DNA from: Lachnospiraceae bacterium
GTDB taxonomy: Bacteria > Bacillota > Clostridia > Lachnospirales > Lachnospiraceae
NCBI GenBank assembly: GCA_009787745.1
Contig: WQST01000023.1
Location: 1,875-18,771 of the forward strand
Direction: 5' to 3'
DNA length: 16,897 nt
Of this stretch, positions 6,746-14,844 are shown in pieces. Positions within the stretch are counted from its first letter, which is position 1. The number at the start of each line of letters is the position of its first letter. The notes under the pieces were generated by a model. The model was not told where the DNA came from. It searched no databases and was given only the letters and a program-made list of their open reading frames with translations. Made by a program: the position numbers and the translations under genes.

Positions 6746-7336
6746 ATGAGTGTAAACGGAGTTACATCAAATAGTGCGGCTAGTGCTTACGAGTATCAGG
6801 CAGCAACTAAAAGTCACGATAAGGCTGAAGAAACTAAAAAAGAAAACACCAATGACAGCGGCGTCATTTATGAGCAATCAAATGAAACCGCAAAGGCAAC
6901 GAAGTATAAACCCGATGCCGAGACGATTGCGCGTCTTAAATCAGAGGTAGACGCCAGAAAATCCCAATTAATGGAACTGGTAAAGAATATGATCAGCGGT
7001 CAGGGCAATGCTCAGAATAAAGCTGACTGTATTTGGGCTTTGCTTCGCGATGGTAAACTGACTGTTGATGCCGCCACCAGAGATCAAGCCGTTCAGGACA
7101 TTAGCGAAGACGGTTACTGGGGTGTTAAACAAACCTCTGAACGCATATTGGATTTCGCTAAAGCTTTAACAGGCGGCGATCCGAGTAAAATCGACGAAAT
7201 GGAAAAGGCTTTTGAAAAAGGCTTTAAGATGGCAGAAAAAATTTGGGGCGGAAAGCTTCCCGAAATCAGCCAACAAACCTTTGATGCCGTTCGCGATGGC
7301 TTCCAAAAGATGAGAGAAGAAGCCGGACTTGAATAA
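6746..7336 (+). CDS. Conserved hypothetical protein, possibly related to a widespread helical family
   Basis: This protein has 196 residues. The first 60 or so are low-complexity and charged (Ser, Ala, Lys, Glu, Asn), with no membrane segment or signal peptide. The rest is predicted helical. The region DGYWGVKQTSERILDFAKAL (around 125-144), followed by GGDPSKIDEMEKAF and then WGGKLPEISQQTFDAVRDGF, resembles an uncharacterised family I recall in Clostridia and proteobacteria, whose members share a disordered start and this C-terminal half. No catalytic motif is evident. GGAGGG lies seven bases before the ATG. The gene is a single-gene unit: a dyad precedes it at 6705-6723 and a strong terminator follows at 7359-7406. 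Function is unknown. The floppy N-terminus and helical end would suit a small partner-binding or secreted protein, but that is only a guess. Confidence 0.7.
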   Translation: MSVNGVTSNSAASAYEYQAATKSHDKAEETKKENTNDSGVIYEQSNETAKATKYKPDAETIARLKSEVDARKSQLMELVKNMISGQGNAQNKADCIWALLRDGKLTVDAATRDQAVQDISEDGYWGVKQTSERILDFAKALTGGDPSKIDEMEKAFEKGFKMAEKIWGGKLPEISQQTFDAVRDGFQKMREEAGLE

Positions 7337-7358
7337 ATAAAATTAATTATGCAATCAT

Positions 7359-7406
7359 AAAATCAACACTCCGATATTAATCATTAGTACGTAGTGTTGA
7401 TTTTTT
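7359..7406 (+). terminator. Rho-independent terminator after the conserved unknown gene
   Basis: A perfect 12-base-pair stem joins AAAATCAACACT (7359-7370) and AGTGTTGATTTT (7393-7404), with a 22-base loop and a six-T run at 7401-7406. It isolates this gene from pyrK. Confidence 0.88.
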
Positions 7407-7528
7407 ATGTACTGTAAAGCAATGTCAATATTTATGTAATTACAAAAACATAGCAAATTTTTCCTGAATTTGATATACTGTAAAAAATGAAATTTTTGCT
7501 AATCATATTCAAATATAAAGGATTACAT

Positions 7529-8311
7529 ATGGCTAAGAAAAAAGTAAATGCAATTGTAGTATCACAAGAAAAATTGACATCTGATATTTATGCCCTTTGG
7601 CTTGCGACAGATATCGCAAAAGATGCTAAAGCTGGGCAATTCGTTGGCGTTTATCCGAAAAACGCGGCTACTTTACTACCGCGCCCGATAAGCATCTGTG
7701 AAGTAAGTGATGATAAAAGTAGAATCTGCTTAGTTTATCGGATTGCGGGGCGCGGTACGGAAGAATTTTCGACATACCGAAAAGGTGATAGCGTTTCTTT
7801 GCTTGGTATTTTGGGGAATGGTTTCCCTACCGCTGATATACATGGAAAACGCTTGTTTTTGATTGGCGGCGGGATTGGGATTCCTCCGTTGTTAGAACTT
7901 GCCAAAGAAATAAATGATCTTGCGCTACTTGATGCTTTTTTAGGCTATCGGGATGATAAGTTATTTCTTAATGAAGAAATAGCGGAATACGCGGCGGTTC
8001 ATATTGCGACGGAAGACGGCAGTATCGGAACAGAGGGAAATGTAATTGATGCGATTAAGTCAAGCGGGCTTAAAGCGGATATTATCATGGCGTGCGGCCC
8101 GACTCCGATGCTTCGGGCGATTAAAAATTATGCCGCCGAGAATGAAATCAAAGCTTTTCTTTCGCTTGAAGAGCGGATGGCTTGCGGCGTCGGGGCTTGT
8201 CTGGGCTGTGTGTGTAAAACTACCAAGACAGATCATCACAGCCATGTAAAAAATAGCAGGGTATGTACCGAAGGTCCTGTTTTTGCGGCGGAATATGTTG
8301 AATTTAATTAA
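7529..8311 (+). CDS. pyrK: Dihydroorotate dehydrogenase 1B, electron transfer subunit
   Basis: This 260-residue protein has the family's length. PyrK carries electrons from the FMN of PyrD through a [2Fe-2S] cluster and FAD to NAD+, in the oxidation of dihydroorotate to orotate. Seen in order: an FAD-binding barrel with RPIS at 52-55, an NAD-binding loop GGGIGIPP at 113-120 and CGPTPML at 189-195, and the iron-sulfur cysteines C219, C224, C227 and C246 in MACGVGACLGC and RVC; C229 is an extra cysteine. The loop before the last ligand is slightly long. I chose the ATG at 7529 because AAAGGA lies just upstream. The in-frame ATG at 7487 has no ribosome-binding site and would add a hydrophobic stretch (MKFLLIIFKYK) unusual for PyrK. 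pyrD follows after 23 bases. A TATACT at 7474-7479 may be the -10, but no good -35 is seen. Confidence 0.95.
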   Translation: MAKKKVNAIVVSQEKLTSDIYALWLATDIAKDAKAGQFVGVYPKNAATLLPRPISICEVSDDKSRICLVYRIAGRGTEEFSTYRKGDSVSLLGILGNGFPTADIHGKRLFLIGGGIGIPPLLELAKEINDLALLDAFLGYRDDKLFLNEEIAEYAAVHIATEDGSIGTEGNVIDAIKSSGLKADIIMACGPTPMLRAIKNYAAENEIKAFLSLEERMACGVGACLGCVCKTTKTDHHSHVKNSRVCTEGPVFAAEYVEFN

Positions 8312-8334
8312 TATTTTATGAGATGGAGATTACA

Positions 8335-9240
8335 ATGAATTTATCAGTTAATATCGCGGGAATCGACTTTAAGAATCCCGTTATAACCGCTTCCGGTACT
8401 TTTGGCGCGGGGCAAGAATATAGTGAGTTTGTTGATTTGAACAGGTTGGGCGGTATTGTGACCAAAGGGGTCTCAAGCGTCCCCTGGCAGGGCAACCCAA
8501 CTCCCCGAATCGCCGAAACATACGGGGGAATGCTCAATGCGATCGGTCTCCAGAATCCGGGGATCGATGTTTTCATCGAACGCGACCTTGAATTTCTGCG
8601 TGATTATGACACCAATGTCATCGTAAATGTATGCGGGAAAACGATTGAAGAGTACCTTGATGTCGTTGAGAAACTTAGCGACACAAATGCTACGATGCTC
8701 GAAATCAACGTTTCTTGCCCGAATGTCAAAGAAGGGGCGATTGCTTTCGGGCAGAATGCGGATTGTCTTTTTGAAATAACGAAGAGAATAAAGGAAAAAG
8801 CAAAACAGCCAATCATCATGAAGCTCAGCCCGAACGTGACTGATATAACAGAGATGGCGAAAGCGGCGGAATGCGGCGGAGCGGACGCTATTTCCTTAAT
8901 AAATACTTTGACGGGAATGAAAATCGATATCCATCGCCGCACATTTGCCATTAAGAATAGAACGGGGGGGCTTTCAGGGCCTTGCATTAAACCTGTTGCT
9001 GTCCGAATGGTTTATCAATGCGCTCAGGCAGTTAAGATACCGATTATCGGTATGGGCGGAATCGCAAATGCGCACGATGCGATTGAATTTATTCTCGCCG
9101 GGGCGGCCTTAGTCGCTGCCGGAGCGATGAACTTCGTAAATCCGACCTTAACTGTGGATATTATTGATGGGATTAACGATTATCTTAAAGACGCGAAAAT
9201 CGATGATATAAACGAATTAATCGGCGCCGTCCGCGATTAA
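8335..9240 (+). CDS. pyrD: Dihydroorotate dehydrogenase 1B, catalytic subunit
   Basis: This 301-residue FMN-binding barrel is a normal length for class 1 enzymes. It oxidises dihydroorotate to orotate, the fourth step of UMP synthesis, and with PyrK forms the NAD-dependent cytoplasmic complex. Motifs: TKGV with K44 near the flavin, NAIGLQNPG from about 68, NVSCPNV with the catalytic base C128 (cysteine marks class 1; class 2 has serine), KLSPN with K163, SLINT near 187, GGLSGP from 211 and GMGGI near 239. The first ATG in frame is at 8323, but GGAG at 8325-8328 correctly positions the ATG at 8335. The directly preceding pyrK confirms the 1B type. The gene sits 146 bases before the spore gene, with no strong terminator between. 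Confidence 0.96.
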   Translation: MNLSVNIAGIDFKNPVITASGTFGAGQEYSEFVDLNRLGGIVTKGVSSVPWQGNPTPRIAETYGGMLNAIGLQNPGIDVFIERDLEFLRDYDTNVIVNVCGKTIEEYLDVVEKLSDTNATMLEINVSCPNVKEGAIAFGQNADCLFEITKRIKEKAKQPIIMKLSPNVTDITEMAKAAECGGADAISLINTLTGMKIDIHRRTFAIKNRTGGLSGPCIKPVAVRMVYQCAQAVKIPIIGMGGIANAHDAIEFILAGAALVAAGAMNFVNPTLTVDIIDGINDYLKDAKIDDINELIGAVRD

Positions 9241-9386
9241 GATAAAACAAAAACTGTTTGTCATAAAAAGCGGAATATATTTTCCTCCTGTGTAATAGAC
9301 TTAAGTAAACTTATCCAAGTGTAACTAGGTCTGTTTTAAGTTTTGTGAATGGGTACACTTTTTATCAAAATCACAGGAGGTATTTT

Positions 9387-10949
9387 GTGGAATTAGTCAA
9401 GAAAAACATACATATGGATCGGCTTAAATGCAAAGCATCCACCCAGATAACATTGGAAGATGATATTAATATTTCCGATTCCCGCCCGGATGCGGCCATG
9501 CTGATACTTAATCGGGGAAATGTGAGCATAGACGAACTTACAGTCACAAACGATCATGTAACGGTCAAAGGCAAATTAGCTTTTTATGTTGCTTATACGA
9601 CTGACGGCGGGATGCGGATTGATTTCGCGGGAATGGACGGGTACATTCCTTTCAAAGAAGATATTATTATGGAAGGGGTCGAGAGCGGTGATAATGTCCA
9701 TGTTAAATGGGAACTTGAGGATTTAACCATCGGTTTGATAAACAGTCGTAAGTTGAGTGTTCAGTCGATTATTTCTCTCTATCTAAGCTGCGAAGTAATC
9801 AGCGACGCCGAAACCGCCGTTGATCTTTATCATGACGAGCCTGTTGAGTATCGTAAGAAATCCCTTGATATTGCCGCGATGGCAGTTAAGAAAAAAGATA
9901 TTTTCCGCATTAAAGAAGAAGTCGAAATTCCCGGCAGTTTTCCGAATATTGATGAACTGATCTGGGAAGATTTAAGGCCGCAGGAGGTCGAATTTAAAGT
10001 ACTGGATGATAAAATTTCAATTCAAGGTGAAGTAAAAGCCTTCTTCATGTACCGCAGTGACGGGGATGATAAGGAAATTTGTCACCATGAAGTAGTTTTG
10101 CCTTTTTCAGGTTCGATTGAATGTAATGATGTATACGAAGGGATGATTCCTGAGATTTCCTGGATGATTACGGAAAAAGAAACGGAAATTCGTCCTGATT
10201 TCGACGGCGAAGACAGAATCGTAACTTTTGACCTTTTAGTCGAACTTGATGTCTGTATTTATAAAGAAGATCGTATTGATATTCTGTCTGATGTGTATGG
10301 GGTCAATAAAGAAGTAACAGCGATTGGCAGTGATGCGCTCTTCCGTCGCCTAAAATGCCGTGCTTACGGTAAAAATAAAATGGGTGAGCATCTCGTCTTG
10401 TCTGACGGTCAGGTTCCTGTTAAGAAGATTCTTCATAGTAACGGAAGCTTACAGATTGTTAGCCACGATATCGTTGAGGATGGGATTTATATCGACGGAA
10501 TTGCGAATTTACAAGTTCTTTATGAAACAAATGATGAAAAATCACCGTATGGTGTGGTCAGAACGATGATTCCTTTCAATTATACTTTGCAAGCTGATGA
10601 TATCAACAATGATTGTGTATATCGTTTACAGGCTGAAATGGAGCAGTTGGCGGTAACAGCGATTGAGCCGACGGAATTGGATGTTAAAGCAATTCTTTGC
10701 TTCCGCAGTAATGTCTATGAGCAGATGCATGAAAAGATTATTGATGAGTTGATTGTTGCGGAACCTGATCTTGATAAACTTGGCGGTTTACCCGGTATCG
10801 CCGTTTATATCGCGGGACCGGGCGAGAGTTTGTGGGATATCGGGAAGCGGTATTATATCCCGATTGCTCAGTTAAAAGAAGCAAATGAAATGGCTGATGA
10901 TGAGGTTCGGGCGGGGGATAAAATTCTGATTGTTAAGAATCAGGTTTGA
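9387..10949 (+). CDS. sipL: SPOCS- and LysM-domain spore coat morphogenesis protein, SipL-like
   Basis: This 520-residue protein has three repeats of the SPOCS (DUF3794) fold, at about 28-136, 181-286 and 336-441, each running from a short strand set with 'V..DK/DHV.V.G' into a long hydrophobic beta segment. A C-terminal LysM domain lies at about 471-518 (YIAGPGESLWDIGKRYYIP ... GDKILIV). This is the architecture of clostridial SipL, which binds the coat ATPase SpoIVA around the forespore; the SPOCS domains mediate assembly. The start is a GTG: AGGAGG at 9375-9380 lies seven bases before it. Upstream in-frame codons to 9345 have no such site. The gene lies between pyrD and the opposed pyrC and ends at a terminator, so it may have its own sporulation promoter in 9241-9386, but I could not identify sigma-E boxes with confidence. 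Confidence 0.88.
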   Translation: MELVKKNIHMDRLKCKASTQITLEDDINISDSRPDAAMLILNRGNVSIDELTVTNDHVTVKGKLAFYVAYTTDGGMRIDFAGMDGYIPFKEDIIMEGVESGDNVHVKWELEDLTIGLINSRKLSVQSIISLYLSCEVISDAETAVDLYHDEPVEYRKKSLDIAAMAVKKKDIFRIKEEVEIPGSFPNIDELIWEDLRPQEVEFKVLDDKISIQGEVKAFFMYRSDGDDKEICHHEVVLPFSGSIECNDVYEGMIPEISWMITEKETEIRPDFDGEDRIVTFDLLVELDVCIYKEDRIDILSDVYGVNKEVTAIGSDALFRRLKCRAYGKNKMGEHLVLSDGQVPVKKILHSNGSLQIVSHDIVEDGIYIDGIANLQVLYETNDEKSPYGVVRTMIPFNYTLQADDINNDCVYRLQAEMEQLAVTAIEPTELDVKAILCFRSNVYEQMHEKIIDELIVAEPDLDKLGGLPGIAVYIAGPGESLWDIGKRYYIPIAQLKEANEMADDEVRAGDKILIVKNQV

Positions 10950-10977
10950 TAACACCTGTTATTTAATATGAGATGAG

Positions 10978-11004
10978 CCGGGTGTAAATTTACATCCGGT
11001 TTTT
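10978..11004 (+). terminator. Terminator between the convergent sipL-like gene and pyrC
   Basis: An 11-base-pair palindrome (CCGGGTGTAAA with TTTACATCCGG, one G-T pair, 10978-10999) is followed by five T at 11000-11004. The T-run serves the plus strand. The minus strand shows no T-run after the stem, so its use by pyrC is doubtful. It lies two bases before the pyrC stop codon. Confidence 0.85.
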
Positions 11005-11005
11005 C

Positions 11006-12283
11006 TTATGAAACAGTGACAGAATGCCAAACAACCTTTCCTTTACAAATCGTATAATGAATGGCCCCGGGCATTTTTTCGCCGATGAAAGGTGAGTTTT
11101 GGGATTTTGATGTAAATTCTTCTGCGACCCACATTACGCTCGGGTCGAAAATAACTAAATCGGCACTCTTTCCAATCATTATATTTCCTGCCGGAAGCTC
11201 ATATAGTTTGGCGGGGTTACTGCTCATCCGCTCAATTAACTCTGATATCGTAAGATACCCCTTGTTTACCAACTCCCTAATACCTAACGACAGCGCTGTT
11301 TCCAGACCAATAATCCCACTAGGAGCCGCTTTTATGTCCCTCTCCTTCTCTTCTTTGCTATGAGGGGCATGATCGGTCGCGATTACATCGATTGTTCCGT
11401 CTTTAAGCCCTTCTATGACGGCTATCCGATCTTCTTCGGTGCGAAGCGGCGGGTTCATCTTCGCCAATGCGCCTTTTTTTATTACCGCTTCTTCGGTAAG
11501 GGTAAAGTGATGGGGGGCGGCTTCGGCAAAAATTGCTACATTATCCGCTTTTGCTTGTCTTACAAGCGCCACGCCTTCTTTTGTGCTGATATGCTGAATT
11601 ACTACTTTCGCACCCGCTTCTTTCGCTAATGCTAAATCACGCTTTATCATCACGATTTCTGCTTCCCGTGAAGACCCGTAAATGCCTAATTGCTCGGATG
11701 CATAACCTTCGTTGATTCCATTGTTTCTTATATAACTTGGGTTCTCTTCATGAAAACTAATCGGTAATCCTATCTTCGCCGCTTCCTTCAGCGCCGACTT
11801 GACTATTTCTTCATCTAAAAGCGGTATACCATCATCAGTAAACCCAATCGCCCCGGCTTCTTTAAGTGCCGCCATATCTACGGTTTCTACCCCTTTAAGC
11901 CCCTGTGTAACGGCCGCACAGGTCATAATGTTTATTCCTGTCTTGTTCCCTTTATTAAGCACATATTTAAGCGTTTCGATATTATCAATCGGCGGATTTG
12001 TGTTCGCCATCATGACTACTGTCGTATAACCGCCTTTTGCGGCGGCTTTCGCGCCGCTTTCGATATCTTCTTTATATGTAAAACCGGGGTCACGAAAATG
12101 AACATGGATATCAACTAAGCCGGGAGCAACGATCATTCCTTCGGCGTCTATTATTTCTGTATTCGCGGCAAAGGGTAAATCTTTGCCGATATCTTTTATA
12201 ATCTCGTCAATAATTAATATATCGGTTATTTCATCTTGATTGCTCTGTGGGTTTATGATTCGTCCATTCTTAATTAAAAGCAT
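11006..12283 (-). CDS. pyrC: Dihydroorotase (zinc amidohydrolase, long type)
   Basis: This protein has 425 residues. It catalyses reversible ring closure of carbamoyl-aspartate to dihydroorotate, the step before PyrD. It has the metal set of the long bacterial type: DIHVHFRDPG with H60 and H62, GFTDDG with D150 as a bridging position (lysine is not used in this subtype), FHEENP with H178, QHIST with H231, and ATDHAPHS with D304. The C-terminal small beta domain (KSADLVIFD) is also typical. I start at the ATG at 12283, since AGGA lies seven bases upstream; the frame runs on to a GTG at 12298, but that has no proper site and would add five residues. The gene is convergent with sipL and faces pyrK-pyrD on the other side, so the three pyr genes are not one operon. 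Confidence 0.95.
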   Translation of the reverse strand: MLLIKNGRIINPQSNQDEITDILIIDEIIKDIGKDLPFAANTEIIDAEGMIVAPGLVDIHVHFRDPGFTYKEDIESGAKAAAKGGYTTVVMMANTNPPIDNIETLKYVLNKGNKTGINIMTCAAVTQGLKGVETVDMAALKEAGAIGFTDDGIPLLDEEIVKSALKEAAKIGLPISFHEENPSYIRNNGINEGYASEQLGIYGSSREAEIVMIKRDLALAKEAGAKVVIQHISTKEGVALVRQAKADNVAIFAEAAPHHFTLTEEAVIKKGALAKMNPPLRTEEDRIAVIEGLKDGTIDVIATDHAPHSKEEKERDIKAAPSGIIGLETALSLGIRELVNKGYLTISELIERMSSNPAKLYELPAGNIMIGKSADLVIFDPSVMWVAEEFTSKSQNSPFIGEKMPGAIHYTICKGKVVWHSVTVS

Positions 12284-12338
12284 AATTTTTCCTATCACCC
12301 TTTTATATATTACAAGGTTACATTGATTAAAAGCTAAG

Positions 12339-12366
12339 TGAGATTCTTCGCTACGCTCAGAATTTC
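12339..12366. repeat. Short intergenic inverted-repeat element (TTCTGAGCGTAGCGAAGAATC type)
   Basis: The minus strand reads TTCTGAGCGTAGCGAAGAA followed by TCTC. ATTCT and AGAAT form the arms around a GC-rich centre. This phrase is, from memory, a widespread small intergenic element in bacteria. A related centre, GCTACGCTCA, recurs at 13018-13027 between CAAT and ATTG, in the rpoA-rplQ gap. Confidence 0.5.
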
Positions 12367-12382
12367 ATGTGACTGTGTATAC

Positions 12383-12417
12383 AGAAAAAACAGAGCAGAC
12401 TGATAAATCGTCTGCTC
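12383..12417 (-). terminator. Terminator of the ribosomal protein operon
   Basis: On the minus strand GAGCAGAC and GTCTGCTC (12417-12410 and 12400-12393) form a perfect 8-base-pair stem with a nine-base loop. TGTTTTTT follows at about 12392-12385. It lies 16 bases after the rplQ stop and ends the long cluster. Confidence 0.92.
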
Positions 12418-12432
12418 CTGATAATTGATTAT

Positions 12433-12969
12433 TTATACTAATTCAAGTACTACTTCCATTGCGGCGTCGCCTTTGCGGGGGCCGATTTTGATGACTCTGG
12501 TGTAGCCGCCGCCACGGTTTGCATATTTCGTGCCGTATTCATCAAAAAGCTTACCGACCAAATCAACTTGCTTTGTTCCGCGTTTTCTTCCTGCGGGGGT
12601 TTGGGGTACTTCGACGACAGGATACAGTACCTTTAGCATTTTGCGGCGAACATGGTTTCTTGAAGGTAAATCCTTCTTGATTTCTTTATCGACGGTATCA
12701 TATTTCGTTACTTTTTTGCCATCGACGACTTCCTTGATGCGCTTACCGTCTTTGTCTTTCAGCGCTACCTTAGCTTTTACCGTAACCATTTCAAAATTGT
12801 CTTTTTCCTTAACTGCCATTGCGATTAAGCTTTCCGCGATTTTACGGACTTCCTTCGCTTTCGTTTCTGTTGTGACAATCTTGCCATGATATAAAAGCGC
12901 GGTTACTTGATTGCGCAGCAACGCTTTCCTTTGATCGGATGTCCGACCCAGTTTTCTGTATTTTGCCAT
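12433..12969 (-). CDS. rplQ: Large subunit ribosomal protein L17, long form
   Basis: L17 is a 50S protein near the peptide exit tunnel. The 178 residues begin MAKYRKLGRTSDQRKALLRNQ, the universal start, and finish with GGYTRVIKIGPRKGDAAMEVVLELV-type sequence. Compared with the about 127 residues of E. coli, there are some 45 extra residues in the middle, roughly 55-98 (KDKDGKRIKEVVDGKK and neighbours), an insertion I recall in many Clostridia including Lachnospiraceae. The ATG at 12969 is chosen because GGAG in AGAGGAG lies seven bases upstream; an in-frame start at 13002 would add residues not found in L17. It is the last gene of the cluster before the terminator. The 133-base gap before it holds an inverted repeat (AATCGGG 13012-13018 with CCCGATT 13041-13047) and no gene. 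Confidence 0.94.
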   Translation of the reverse strand: MAKYRKLGRTSDQRKALLRNQVTALLYHGKIVTTETKAKEVRKIAESLIAMAVKEKDNFEMVTVKAKVALKDKDGKRIKEVVDGKKVTKYDTVDKEIKKDLPSRNHVRRKMLKVLYPVVEVPQTPAGRKRGTKQVDLVGKLFDEYGTKYANRGGGYTRVIKIGPRKGDAAMEVVLELV

Positions 12970-13102
12970 TTGGCTCCTCTCCGAAGGTTTCCCTTCTCTC
13001 ATCCATGAATCAATCGGGCTACGCTCATTGGTCTTATTTACCCGATTTTATCTTCATTTCCGAGTCACACGCATGTGCCGTTTAGGTCTTATCTGCGTAT
13101 AT

Positions 13103-14059
13103 TTATTCATCTAACGGATTAAACTGTAGTCCAAGTTCTTTGAGTTTCGCCAGTACTTCTTCCAATGACTTACGTCCTAAGTTCCTGACTTTCATCATAT
13201 CTTCCGAAGTCTTGTTCGTTAACTCTTCGACTGTATTTATCCCTGCTCTTTTTAAGCAATTATAAGACCGTACCGACAATTCAAGTTCATCAATACTCAT
13301 CTCTAATACTTTTTCTTTTTCATCCTCATCCTTTTCAACCATAACTTCGGCCGTTTTAGCATTTTCGGACAAATTAATAAACAAGCTCAAATGCTCGCTA
13401 AGGACTTTCGCCGCCAAACTAACGGCTTCGTCAGGTACTAAAGTACCATTCGTAAATACGTCAAGTGTCAGCTTGTCATAGTCTGTAATCTGACCGACAC
13501 GAGTATTCTCTACGGTCACATTAACTCTTTCAACAGGAGTATAAATAGAATCAATCGCAACGACTCCGATCGGTAAATCTTCGCTCTTATTCTTCTCAGC
13601 GGCAACATAACCACGGCCTTTGCTGATCGTTAATTCCATATATAACTTCGCATCCTTACCGCATAATGAAGCAATAACTAAATCAGGATTCAAAATTTCT
13701 ATCTCGGAATCAGCTTGAATATCAGACGCTCTTACAATACCTTCGCCTTCAAATTCCAAGAAAGCAGTCTTTTGTTCATTCGACTCGCTGTTATTTCTAA
13801 CCGCGATATCTTTTATGTTCATGATAATTTCGGTTACGTCTTCTTTTACGCCTGTTATGGAGCTGAATTCATGTAAAACCCCTTCGATCTTCACCTGGCT
13901 GACAGCCGCTCCGGGTAATGAGGAAAGCATTATCCGGCGTAAGGAATTACCTAAAGTGGTTCCGTAACCACGCTCAAGAGGTTCGACAATAAAACGTCCG
14001 TATCTTTTATCTTCTGAAATCTCTGCAACCTCGATATTAGGTCTTTCAAAATCAAACAC
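13103..14059 (-). CDS. rpoA: RNA polymerase alpha subunit
   Basis: The 318 residues give the two-domain alpha subunit, whose dimer nucleates assembly of the core enzyme and whose C-terminal domain touches upstream DNA and activators. The N-terminal domain (about 1-225) shows VEPLERGYGTTLGNSLRRIM and SSLPGAAVSQVKIEG. The C-terminal domain (about 245-318) shows IDELELSVRSYNCLKRAGI and VRNLGRKSLEEVLAKLKELG. The start is a GTG: AAGGAGG at 14074-14068 is eight bases before it, and the protein then begins MFDFERPN, matching other clostridial alpha subunits. An ATG at 14086 is in frame but would put the ribosome-binding site inside the gene. It lies downstream of rpsD and upstream of rplQ as in most Firmicutes. 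Confidence 0.96.
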   Translation of the reverse strand: MFDFERPNIEVAEISEDKRYGRFIVEPLERGYGTTLGNSLRRIMLSSLPGAAVSQVKIEGVLHEFSSITGVKEDVTEIIMNIKDIAVRNNSESNEQKTAFLEFEGEGIVRASDIQADSEIEILNPDLVIASLCGKDAKLYMELTISKGRGYVAAEKNKSEDLPIGVVAIDSIYTPVERVNVTVENTRVGQITDYDKLTLDVFTNGTLVPDEAVSLAAKVLSEHLSLFINLSENAKTAEVMVEKDEDEKEKVLEMSIDELELSVRSYNCLKRAGINTVEELTNKTSEDMMKVRNLGRKSLEEVLAKLKELGLQFNPLDE

Positions 14060-14156
14060 TAAAATATCCTCCTTTATGATATTCATGTAAAGAATAATTC
14101 AAAAGCGCGAAAACCTCGCTTAAGAATTATAGCTTTACAAATGTGAAGAATCTACT

Positions 14157-14181
14157 ATTTGTTATTTGTTATTTGTTATTT
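14157..14181. repeat. Tandem seven-base repeat at the end of rpsD
   Basis: ATTTGTT occurs three times in a row (14157-14177) plus a partial copy. The rpsD stop codon (14178-14176) lies at the edge of the array, which is otherwise in the untranslated gap to rpoA. Confidence 0.85.
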
Positions 14182-14769
14182 AGAATAAAGCTCGACGATA
14201 AGCATTTCATTTACAGGTACGTCAATAGCTTCGCGGGAAGGAATATTCTTGACCGTGCCGCGATAAGCTTCATGGTCAACTTCCATCCAATCAGGAGTAA
14301 GCCTTCCGCCTGTAACTTCGAGAATATCTTTGTATCTTTGTAATGGGCGTGATTTTTCCCGTACTTCAATAACATCACCTGTCTTTAATTGATATGAAGG
14401 GATGTTAACGCGCTTTCCGTTGACAAGGAAATGCTTATGCCCTACTACCTGTCTGGCTTCTCTTCTGGTACGCGCAAAGCCCATCCTAAAGACGACATTA
14501 TCAAGCCTTGTTTCCAGCATTACCATCAGGTTTTCGCCGGTCAAGCCTTTCATTTGGGCTGCTTTTTTATAATAATTGCGGAATGGTTTTTCAAGAACGC
14601 CATAGATGAATTTGGCTTTTTGCTTTTCTCTTAATTGGAGACCGTATTCACTAACTTTTTTTCCGCTTCTTTGATTTGTACGATTTGATTTTTTGTCATA
14701 ACCTAAAAATCCCGGTTCTAGTCCTAAAGCGCGGCATCTCTTTAAGACAGGTACTCTGTTTACTGCCAT
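14176..14769 (-). CDS. rpsD: Small subunit ribosomal protein S4
   Basis: This 197-residue S4 is a primary 16S rRNA-binding protein that nucleates 30S assembly and, in several bacteria, represses its own operon. The N-terminal part (VPVLKRCRALGLEPGFLGY) lacks the zinc cysteine cluster found in some S4 proteins, so it is the cysteine-free type. The S4 RNA-binding domain is clear: LETRLDNVVFRMGFARTR at about 85-102 with VGHKHFLVNGKRVNIPSY after it. GGAGG is nine bases or so upstream of the ATG at 14769. Its stop codon touches a tandem repeat. The paralogous zinc-binding S4, if present, must be elsewhere. Confidence 0.96.
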   Translation of the reverse strand: MAVNRVPVLKRCRALGLEPGFLGYDKKSNRTNQRSGKKVSEYGLQLREKQKAKFIYGVLEKPFRNYYKKAAQMKGLTGENLMVMLETRLDNVVFRMGFARTRREARQVVGHKHFLVNGKRVNIPSYQLKTGDVIEVREKSRPLQRYKDILEVTGGRLTPDWMEVDHEAYRGTVKNIPSREAIDVPVNEMLIVELYSK

Positions 14770-14844
14770 TAAAATTTTCCTCCTATTATTGTTTACAACG
14801 CGAATACCGCGCCTTCATCCAACATTAATTAATAGTTACAATTA

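Noticed and set aside
8604..8987. Long antisense open frame across pyrD
   Set aside because: It is a shadow of the well-supported pyrD frame and has no ribosome-binding site or family resemblance. The same applies to antisense frames across rplQ, pyrC, rpsD and rpsM.
14060..14086. ATG at 14086 as the rpoA start
   Set aside because: It would put AAGGAGG inside the coding region; the GTG at 14059 gives the usual MFDFERPN-type start and ideal spacing.
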